DNA of 64,000 bases, taken from Paralvinella palmiformis. Taxonomy: Eukaryota; Annelida; Polychaeta; Terebellida; Alvinellidae. Shown here piece by piece: positions 54,961 to 64,000 of this stretch. The first letter of the stretch is position 1; every line of letters begins with the position of its first letter. A program made the translations under genes and the position numbers. The stretch spans positions 146,501 to 210,500 of the forward strand of contig JAODUP010000320.1 of the NCBI GenBank assembly GCA_025642065.1, in the 5' to 3' direction. The notes beneath the pieces were generated by a model. The model searched no databases, was not told where the DNA came from, and saw only the letters and a program-made list of their open reading frames with translations.

Positions 54961-55962
54961 ATGAACAACTTTGTGTGTATATACATGTTGTTATGTTTGT
55001 TTGTATATGTGTTTCCAAAACTATATAATTTTTTTTAAATTTTATTCAAAGTTAGTATTTATTATACTAATTATAGACACATTAGTAGAATATAAAATTT
55101 ATTTTATTTTATGTCAAAATACATCTTTTAGCTTATGGATCATAATAGGTTGTAATAAATCTACATGTCATAATATTTTAATACGTCATATATATTATAG
55201 TATTATATATTTTATACTTTATAGCATGAACATGCTGTAGATTGGTACCCTATTGTTTACTGGGACGGAGTTGTATTAACTGTACCTTATATGTTACATT
55301 TACTCAATTGTATACATTGGGTATATATTTCATCGACTGCTAGACCTAGAACACCTACTATCTGAAATGTGTAATTAGGTTAGAGTGAAGTCATTTTCTT
55401 AATCTAGATTTTTGTCTGTAATTAAGGTAGTTTGTGTACGCGGGGCTTCAAATTGGCGCACACCCACACGTCCGTAGCACGTTCAAATGGATAAGGGCGT
55501 GTAAGGTTTTTAGATTAGACGCCCATCGGGTGTGTAAACTTTCATATTGTTTTGTAACATTTATTCGTATTTGATATTATATTACATTGATATTTGACAG
55601 ACCAGTCCCTCTGTCACTATCAGGTTGTTTGGTGCATTTTGATCAATAATATAATGTAATTCATCCTCATCATACTTCGTATAATTGCTACTTTGCACCA
55701 TTCATATTGCATATGCATTGGTATGATGTTTTGTAGGAAATTGTTGCGGTAGGCGTTTTTACAATTGATGAACTACTAGGGTTTAATGTACGTGTGGCGA
55801 ACCGTAACTTCTGATGGGAGCATGTGTTATTTTATTTGTGCGCTAGATGCTCAACACACTAACCGCAGCTGATTATTTATGTGAAAATAAGTCTCCCCGT
55901 GTCATGTTACACGTGGAAAGAGCCTCTTTTAATTGCCAGGTGAATCCCTTTAGTAGGTGATT

Positions 55963-56147
55963 GATTGATGTTTTAAAGCCACTTTTGTGCACATGGTATG
56001 CTAAATGGGCCAAGAGACCTCCAATTCCAAAGGTAGTGAAGCAAAGTAAAAAATGAAACACCCTTCATATATGACCATGCCAAGAACTGAACTGAGATGG
56101 TAGTGATCTGTGGTCCAACACACTACTAACTACATCACAGAGGCAAC
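55963..56147 (-). repeat. SINE family A
   Basis: Body TTTTAAAGCCACTTTTGTGC and GCTAAATGGGCCAAGAGACC, with a decayed head (CTGTGATGTAGTTAGTAG). A short CAATTC insertion sits inside the body. Confidence 0.82.
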
Positions 56148-56226
56148 CATCCCGTTGACAGGACAATGGTTATTAATACTGTCCAAATCATGAACATATT
56201 CGCATTCCGGATTCAACGCGACCAGT

Positions 56227-56660
56227 TTGAATTCTATTGTGATTATGGTGGAAGTGAATGTGGAGAGCAAACTAGAAAGTGGCCATGGGGAAATGGGTCC
56301 AGGGCAACACCTGTGGCCATATCTGTTGACGATGTTTCAATTCTTGTCGAGGAAGGGCCTGAGGTTCAAGCGGCACCTGACTGTAATGCAGGAGGCAACA
56401 CCAAATGACCAGGCATTCTACCATTTGGATGAAGATGACGACTTCTTTGTTAAAAAGCGTGACAATTCAACAACTCTAGCACAGCTTGATGAGTATCTGC
56501 TGAGTCAATCTACAGCGACCATGACAGTCGCGCATGATCACTCAACAAGCAGCTGTTCTTTGAAACAAACACTGACAGCATATCTTCACCCCAATGAGGG
56601 CTCGCATTAGCGACACCAACTTTTGCAGAAGTTGAATAAGGGCTTTGTTCAGTGAACTCA
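56227..56660 (+). pseudogene. hAT-type transposase remnant
   Basis: A frame of 127 codons ends in HLDEDDDFFVKKRD and TLAQLDEYLL, resembling the DDFF plus ELDxYL stretch that precedes the hAT C-terminal dimerisation region. About 20 bp after the stop, a frame reads TPTFAEVE then a stop, like a decayed version of the SAxVERLFS motif. Stops and frame changes show it is not functional. The upstream part of the frame is not recognised. Confidence 0.5.
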
Positions 56661-57044
56661 AGGTGGCAGCACATGTGCATGTCTCTGAATTTTCTTATCT
56701 GTTGTATATATTTGATTATTAGTTTTTGTGTTAAAATAAATTTTATCTTCTACTTCTAATTTTACTTCAATACTTTTAGAAAATAGTTTTACTTTTTACT
56801 GAATTATATTTTTTCAAGTTTACTTTTACTCAAGTAGTTTTGAAGAGGATTGCTTCTACTTCTACTCATGTACAAAATAAAAGTAATTCAGTCAACCCTG
56901 TCCATAGTTTACAATTATTATTCATACATGGCTAGTCAAATTTCTGAAACACTTAAACCCAGTATAAGATATAGACCTACATTAAACACATTGAATTTAT
57001 ACAACATCGCTCATTTTGATAGAATATCAAACTACTATTTATTT

Positions 57045-57100
57045 GTCGGAGGTGGCTGACAACACTAAATAGCACTGCCATCTCCACTTAATTAATTAAG
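57045..57100 (+). repeat. SINE family C fragment
   Basis: GGTGGCTGACAACACTAAAT and GCCATCTCCACTTAATTAA match the middle of family C. A family A SINE starts directly after it. Confidence 0.65.
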
Positions 57101-57103
57101 GGG

Positions 57104-58322
57104 TGCGCCTCCATGGTCTAACTGGTAGCATGGTTGGCCACAGATCTATAGCACCTGGGCTCAAACCCAGACTGGGCTATGTCAGAATGATGTTTCACAG
57201 GGTTCATACACTTCCACACTTATGGTTTTCCAGGAGTTTCCAGAACATTTGTTTATCTACTTTTCCAGGACCCAATCACTATTTTCCAGGAGTATTTTGA
57301 CATTTGATTAATGGATCAGATATTTGGTGCCATTTTTATATATGAATGTAAGCCAATAAGTATATGCAGAGATCCACAAATATCTAGGATCTCATTTTAC
57401 ATCAATGATCCAGTATAATGTATGTGCACCACAAATCTTATTATAACAGAAACCATGAATATTAAACTTATTCATTTTCGCTTTTTTTAAATGTGCTCAG
57501 TGGAAAGAATATTCCTTTTAATGAAGTGTAAAAAATTAACAATTTATACACATTAATTAATCTTTTAATGATTGAACATTTTCTTCAAGTTTAATTTTTA
57601 CCCACAAGAAAGAGGTAAAACACTATGTGGCTATAACTATAGTATAGCCAAGAACATTTTGTGTATGTATGGTAGCACATCATACGCCATGTCATTTGTT
57701 TTTATTCAAGCATTTCGACAACTTATTGACTAGGCCGAGCTTGTTGAGGATTTAGGAAATTGACCGCACAAAAAAAATAATGTGACCGTACATCACCTCG
57801 TAAATATTGTCATATTACGCAGATTTAATTGTATGTGCATGATCATGATGATACTGATACAATAAGTATAGGCATAGCATCACATCAGGAATATGAAATC
57901 AGATGTCACAGATTAATGCTGGCAGTGACAGTCCTTATTTCCTGCTCGCACCTCTTACAACCTCTTTTGTAACCGCCAACACTATCCCCGTATTTTCCAT
58001 ACATGATGTCACTCAGCACACAAAATCAGATAATGAACAACATCATGTTTAGAATGCCTGTGCAGTATAATCACTTGTTTTGACAGCTATGCATGCTACT
58101 TGTGTGATCAAAGCTCCATGCTTGATAAGCCAGACTTTTCAAAATGTTTAGGGTAAATTCCTTTTTAAGGGTTTTTTCCAGGGGTCTATTGAAAACAAGG
58201 ACTATTCCAGGAGTGGCATTAAAATCAAGTATGTTACAGGAATTCCAGGATGCGTGCGAACCCTGGTTTCATATTTCACTTCGCCTCATTACCTTTGGGG
58301 GTTGTTCGAGCCATTTAGCTTA
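57104..58322 (+). repeat. SINE family A split by a MITE
   Basis: The head (CTCCATGGTCTAACTGGTAG, GGGCTCAAACCCAG) is at 57104-57197. The body resumes at 58266 with TTTCATATTTCACTTCGCC and ends near 58322. The gap is exactly the hAT-like element. Confidence 0.9.
57198..58265. mobile_element. hAT-like element, TTTTCCAGG family, copy 3
   Basis: 1068 bp, ends CAGGGTTCATACACTTCC and GATGCGTGCGAACCCTG. TTTTCCAGG and CCAGGAGT blocks lie near both ends, and GTTTCA flanks each side. It is longer than copies 1 and 2; the interior has no recognisable transposase. Confidence 0.85.
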
Positions 58323-59439
58323 ACGTAAAACAGCAACCTTTACATTTATTTTACTTAATTAATTAAAAGGGGTGAAACTTTTAAAGATCCCTCTGTGGGG
58401 TGAGTGATGGGCCAGGGAACCGGAAGAGTCACTCAATTTTGAGTCAATAAAAGGGACAACATCATTATCATGATTATGATCATAAATAAGTGTTAACACT
58501 TTCGTGTATTAACTTTGTGTTTATGATCATAGACGGGGTCTAGATCATGGAATGAACACAAACAAAAAGTCAATTTATATATGTAGAGCTACGTACACAG
58601 CGTAAACGTTCAACTTAATTCCAAAACTCTTAAGTAAAACAAATCACGAAACACTTATACTAGTTATACTCTACTCAATACTGGCAATAACCCTGAAACA
58701 AAGATTAAAGTTAGATATCTGGAAGGGACTACAGAAACTAGGCAAATATATGATTACACAAAGATAAGTATTACCGTTGTCACACCTTTAAAGTTTAAGA
58801 TAAACGTTATAACATCACGGTCCTATCAAACTTTGTCAAGTTACTTGAGAAAATGAATTGTCCCCAGAACTATTTTCATCCGGGGGTTCTCTTTGGCTGT
58901 CTCGTTTATTGAGCGTACCCACACTATTCTCTACCCTAGTATTTAATAATCTAAATGCTGATTTTAAGGCGGAAACCTTTTACTGTGGTGCTTTTGTCAT
59001 AAGCAGCTGGTCAAATTATGTTTGAATATAAATATGAACAATATAAACTTGCAGCTTAAAACGAAAAAAACTTTATAATAAATCGATATTACGATCATAA
59101 AGCTGTAACCGTTCATTAATTAATTATACGTAAAAGCTATTATTTGTAAATGTGAACACAACCATTAGCTGACTTAAGGAATGGATGAAATCACATATTA
59201 TCAAAACGGTTGTATATCTAGAAAGTCTATAGCTATTCATGCGAAAGAAAAACACTGGAAAACTGGTTTTGTTCCTAAAAGGACAACTCACCGTCTCACG
59301 TCAACTGGGCAGTGTCATGGACATGGTCTGTGTGTTGTCTGTAAGTGCTAATATGTCAGTTTTTGGCACACACAGTGAGACAGAGAATACTTTTAATTTT
59401 TCTTTGAAGCACAATATTGTTAATTCGTCGTAGAGTAGA

Positions 59440-59603
59440 AGAACGCAATCTATTATAAATATCGGCATGTTTGGGCCGTTAAAAATCCCTCCCGCTGACA
59501 ACATTACTTCCGCTTCTTAGTTGGCAGCCATTTCTGCGAAATTATTTCTTCGTTTGTCCTTAGATACCCCTTTATATGTCGGATCGCGGGTTCTCCGATA
59601 CAG
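59440..59603 (+). promoter_or_regulatory. Likely epsin promoter and first non-coding exon
   Basis: CpG density rises here. ACTTCCGCTTC (ETS-like) and GGCAGCCATTTCTG (YY1-like, reverse strand) lie near a likely start at about 59520-59540. GATACAG then GTAAAC at 59603 is a plausible donor. A short ATG frame (MSDRGFSDT) reaches the donor but does not join the ENTH frame. Confidence 0.45.
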
Positions 59604-60056
59604 GTAAACGATATAATAACATTAATGATACGATAACATTAAAAGCGTGTACTATTTTGTGTACTTTCGACGTTGTCGAATGGAGGAAACTCTATCGTTC
59701 GTTTGAACATGACGCATTCGCCGATTCGGTCCCTCCCTCAGAATCTTTGCCTTTGGAATACTTTTCTTATTATGAACGATTGGATTGCTGAAACTGATCA
59801 TATAAACTACCATTAGACTTCGTCTCGGTGGTTCAAACAAAGGTTCCTACCTTTGCTTTTTCTAGTGGCAGAATTTTAAGTAGCGAGTGTCCCAATGAGA
59901 ATAGGCGCCGATTCGAACCAGGTTGTCTTCGAGTTCGATGTAACTAGTCAGACACTGAGTAGTGAGTGAGTAAGAGACAAGTCATCTGTTCGTGACTAAT
60001 CAATAATTCCAGTAATAACAGATCTTAAATAATACATTCCTTTTTGTTGTTTATAG

Positions 60057-60114
60057 AAGTAGATTTAGCTACATTATGGTTCAAGACGTGAGAATAATAA
60101 GTTGTCTGTAAAAG
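60057..60114 (+). other. Candidate 5' UTR exon of the epsin gene
   Basis: A T-rich tract ending TTTATAG and a donor AAAG/GTATGT bound 58 bp. An upstream ATG here (60077) opens an 11-codon frame that stops inside the exon, so it would act as a small uORF if the exon is used. Confidence 0.4.
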
Positions 60115-60736
60115 GTATGTTATTGTAACTATCACTATCACCGGAGACTATGTCAGTATGTGTAGTATGTCTATGTAGTATGTAGATCTAGGGATTCTAG
60201 AATCTACATTGTAGAATTATTTCCAGAAGTGAAATGTTTATTGTTCGTGAAATTAAAACAACAGGAAAATTAATTACCTGTTTCATATTTATTATCATAA
60301 CACACAAGACAAATGATGTTTACTTCAGCTTGTGTGGATTTTGGAAGTGTTTCTCAGTAGTGATCCAGATATACAATCTCAGCATTATTTTGCTTACAAA
60401 TTGAATCCTTTCTGTGGGTCTCCAGAATAGTATCAAATATAGGAGGGGATATTCTAACTGTTTTGTATTCATTTTTATCTGATATTTGTGCATGTATTGC
60501 CACTTGGTAAACCATGAGTACAATAGGCATTATATATGGGTTTATTTACCTCAGTGAGTCATTGATTTCAAACATGTGGCATATAGTTGAAAAAAGAAAC
60601 AAAGAAGCAACTACATGTTTGTGTAAGATTCTGACATAAATGTTGTATTTACTTCAGATGCTCTTCTGAGTTCTTGTGTGTGGTGACCACTTAAAACGGT
60701 TTTGTGATAAAGACGATTTCACAGAATTCATGCAGG

Positions 60737-61222
60737 ATGCCAATCAGAAGGACATTGAAAAATGTGGTGAAAAACTATTCCGATGCCCAAATCAAGGTTC
60801 GGGAGGCCACCTCCAATGATCCTTGGGGCCCATCTAGTACGCTTATGTCAGAGATTGCTGATCTGACTTACAATGTGGTGGCTTTCACTGAAATTATGCA
60901 GATGGTGTGGAAACGATTGAACGACCATGGGAAAAATTGGCGCCATGTCTATAAGGCACTTGTTCTCTTGGACTACTTGATAAAAACAGGAAGCGAAAAG
61001 GTAGCACAGCAGTGTAAGGAGAACATTTTCACAATTCAGACACTGAAGGACTTCCAGTATGTTGAGGATGGTAAAGACCATGGCATGAATGTTCGTGAAC
61101 GTGCCAAGCAACTAGTTAGTCTGCTTAAGGATGACGAACGACTGAAAAATGAACGAGCAAAAGCATTGAAAGCTAAAGAGAGGTTTGCACAAAATGCCAT
61201 GGGTGTTGGTTCTGGCACCACG
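60737..61222 (+). CDS. EPN: Epsin, ENTH-domain exon (gene continues to the right)
   Basis: Epsins bind PI(4,5)P2 through the ENTH domain, bend membrane and act as clathrin adaptors in endocytosis. This exon encodes 162 residues. MPIRRTLKNVVKNYSDAQ is followed by KVREATSNDPWGPSS, SEIADLTYNVVAF and LNDHGKNWRHVYKA, nearly identical to animal epsins. Lipid-contact positions known in human epsin 1 (R8, K11, R25, N30, R63, K69, H73) correspond to R5, K8, R22, N27, R60, K66 and H70 and are all kept. ATG 60737 is chosen because the frame upstream to 60704 has no ATG and crosses a likely acceptor (TTTCACAG, 60722). The donor at 61223 is GTGAGT, phase 0. Ubiquitin-interacting, DPW and NPF parts are not visible before 64000. 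Confidence 0.95.
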
Positions 61223-64000
61223 GTGAGTAACAGAAGAGTAAGTACTCCCTTTCCACTTTTTTTATTGTTAGAGATGGCCTAATTTTAGGTTTTAATGTTT
61301 ATTCTGTAGGCTGTTTAGGATTTATTTTGATAAAGTAGTAGTAGTAGCAGCAGCAGCTCCAAGTTTGGCACTTAGCCAATGTTAGTGTTACATTTTCAAG
61401 CTAACTATGTAGTAGATACTTCAGTTAGACAGAAAATGACATGAGCCACACTAGCCTTTTGATATGGCTACTTGGATATTGTGAATCAATTAACCTTTTA
61501 CTGTCTCATCACTATTAGTATTAATGATTGTTTATATGTATATATGTAAAGTGGTTTCTCCAAGTGGTCAATATAGGACACTGAATGGTCTAAATTGTGC
61601 GGATGTGTCGTTAAACAACATTCATCCAAGTGGTCAATAAAAGTAATATTTCGATGTCGATTTCCCGTTTTAAATCTATTTATTTGCTGGCATTGTTTTT
61701 GTTTTTTTGAAAGCTTAAATGGCAAACATGGAAAAAGTATTAAATGTAGGCCTAGTATAAGTAAAATATATTGAAATGTAACTGACGGCGCTGTTAAAAT
61801 AATTCCAACTCGAGAACTTTCTTCGCCTTTGAAATGGCTCCTGAGTAACATGAAAACACTGAAGTCTGCTCTCTGGTAGATATTCCAGCGTAAGCATGTA
61901 CACAGATCTAGGTATTTAAGTGAGAAGCGTTGCTTCGCCTGTGGGTCACTGTGACAATTACAGATTTGTTAGTTCTATAAAAGGAGTAAAATTACAATAA
62001 ATTCACAAATATTCCACTGGGAAGTTTGTGACGGAGTTCCCTATTATAAGCTCAAAACAGTGTTACTTGGGTTCGTCGGAAGTTTTATCCGATCACCTAA
62101 TTTTTCTAAGAATTATCAGCTCGGCCATGTCTTATACTTATAGGTGTAATTGGCACTGAAGCTGACTAAAACACTCATCCATTCACTCATCTGTTGAAAC
62201 AATTATGAGAAAGCCTGGTTTAGTTACGGGATAACTTTATTCATGGTGGACATCTTTTTTCGCTGATACAGGCCCAGTTCATTTCAACTGTACAAACTGG
62301 ACTTCTGCCTCTAGAAGGTGGTGACCACAATCGCTTAGTACTTGTATTAAACACACGGCCTCGGTTGCACTTCAAGCTAAAAGCTGCTCGTAACTAGCTG
62401 CTTTGGGTCCTGTAGGTTGTGTCGATTTGATTTAAATGCCACCATATTCTCAATTCATTTCAACGAGCTCTTGGCAGTGATCATTGAACAGCTTTTGGAT
62501 ACAAATTGTCTGTGCCATCGTTATAAACTAAATATTAGGAGGTGATCACTTCAGACGATTAGAAAAATACATTATTTACCCGTTTTAAATAAGCATACAT
62601 TGTGAGCCTGGGAAGAAGTTAGAAATGAGTCATCTCATTCTGGTACAAGGAAAGTTCTTGGTTGGTACGTCATGACTACATTTTATTTTATTCGTCGTTT
62701 TACAATTTGTACCTACTAAACTTAGGTGGGGGTAGTTCAGCCAGTCTTTCACCAGCGCCATCGGAGGATCGTATTTAATTTCTGCTCTGTTTGGTTCTGT
62801 TTGTAACTAATGGGGTCTTCAAGTTATGTCCCGAAAAGGAAGACTGTCTAGATAACATGATAAGCTAGACATGGGATAGACGCATTCATTTTTAACAGAA
62901 TTTCACTCTAAAAAGATTTCCTTAAAGGAATAGTGAAAAAGAACATCATTTCAGGGTTACACAGTGTGATTTCTTTTATTGTGTTCCATCGAATTGAACC
63001 ACAAGTAGACCATGATAAACTTTCATAATTATTATTCACAACGTCTGCATGTTCATTACTTAATGTGTCATATTTGTGTGGTTAGCCAGTATTGCATGAC
63101 GTCACCTGGAGGTAGTGGGTCTGATCAGTTTGTTTACACTTGTCAAGGTTGGGTAAGCTTTGACCAGTTCATAAATGGTCCCATATTATAGCTAGTGGTA
63201 ACACTGTAGGTTGATATCAAACTGATCTATGGTGAAATTCACTTTGAAGACTACCCTACCCATGTGAGTGATAATTGGCTCTCTCTCTCTCTCTCTCTGT
63301 GTGTCCTATTATAACAGAGCATGAAATAATAAACTCAGAATCACTATCAGCCTATAGGTCTGGCATACTTTTAATCCTGATTAAATCTTTTGGCCTCCAC
63401 AAATTTCTATCAATCAGCTGACTTCATTGCCAGTATTTTAATTAAAGCTTTCTATTTTTGGCAAAATGTAAAAATATTGGCTTGAGTAATCAGTCAGTGT
63501 TTTGGTGCCAGTTCACTTAGTGTACACAATGAAAGGGGTCACCTTTTTATCCCCTCCACTACTTCTTTGTCTTCAGACATTCTCTCCTCATTTAAATCCC
63601 AACCTTCACTGTCATCAACTGTCCTGGAGGTGATCCTAGCTAGCTGTTGTCACAGAACACTAGCACTGGAAGACCCATCACCTGGTCAAGATTGTGTCTA
63701 TCCTAACGTATCATAATTATATGGCTTTTGTGGCATCAAACTGTCCACAATCAAGTGACTGACATTCACAATCATTTGTTTTTACGTTACTGATGTCACA
63801 TCCACCAGTCATCAGTGGTATGTCATTGTCAATGAAAACAGCTCCATTTCGTGGTACTAAGCTTGTGGCTTACTAAGATGTAAAAACCTAGTTAATTTGC
63901 ATTAAAAGACCACCAATAAATGATGTGTAGACTATTTTATCTGTAGAATTAGGCCAAACTTATATTTGCCCACTGGGGTGGCTTGTACAGTTAGTTATTA
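61223..64000. other. First large intron of the epsin gene
   Basis: No further epsin exon was found. (TAG)n and CAG repeats at 61335-61356, a possible SINE 3' end near 61610 (GTGTCGTTAAACAACATTCA) and a CT run at 63281-63299 are present. The rest is unassigned AT-rich sequence. Confidence 0.6.

Noticed and set aside
60704..60736. Upstream extension of the epsin frame
   Set aside because: The extension begins at GTG, not ATG, and crosses a likely splice acceptor; known epsins begin at the Met encoded at 60737.

Overview
This is animal nuclear DNA: AT-rich, with split genes carrying GT/AG introns, dense microsatellites, tRNA-derived SINEs, LINE tails and many short inverted-repeat transposons. 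Protein similarity and the repeat style suggest a lophotrochozoan, most likely a mollusc. That assignment is inferred, because no single marker in the window proves it.

Three protein genes can be read. (1) Minus strand, from 27.5 kb off the left edge: the TMEM94 orthologue, a multi-pass ER protein of the P-type ATPase superfamily, reported in humans as an ER magnesium transporter. I could join 21 coding exons with matching phases, giving 1086 residues; the C-terminal membrane part lies outside the window. (2) Minus strand, 50.7 to 38.4 kb: a complete 10-exon gene for a 338-residue single-pass membrane protein. It has a signal peptide, two cysteine-rich modules (EB/EGF-like and furin-like), one membrane helix and a 190-residue cytoplasmic tail. 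I do not recognise a named family; it is the best candidate here for something undescribed. (3) Plus strand, 60.7 kb: the ENTH-domain exon of an epsin, with a likely promoter near 59.5 kb; its remaining exons lie to the right.

The regions between and inside the genes are mobile-element debris. The main items are: a hAT-like family with CAGACATGG termini, 8-bp target duplications and internal GAATTGGAATTGAT subrepeats, one member of which holds a transposase fragment; a second hAT-like family ending CAGGGTTC with TTTTCCAGG arms; two pogo/Tigger-like MITEs; and at least three tRNA-derived SINE families. There are also truncated LINE 3' ends around 16.8 and 32.7 to 34 kb and a hAT transposase remnant at 56.2 to 56.6 kb. 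Nested insertions give a relative order of events. The (ACTC)n arrays look like expanded tails of one SINE family.

The genes are not an operon. TMEM94 and the cysteine-rich receptor-like gene are in tandem on the minus strand with about 10.8 kb between them. The receptor-like gene and epsin are head to head, about 9 kb apart. No CRISPR, rRNA or intact tRNA gene was found.
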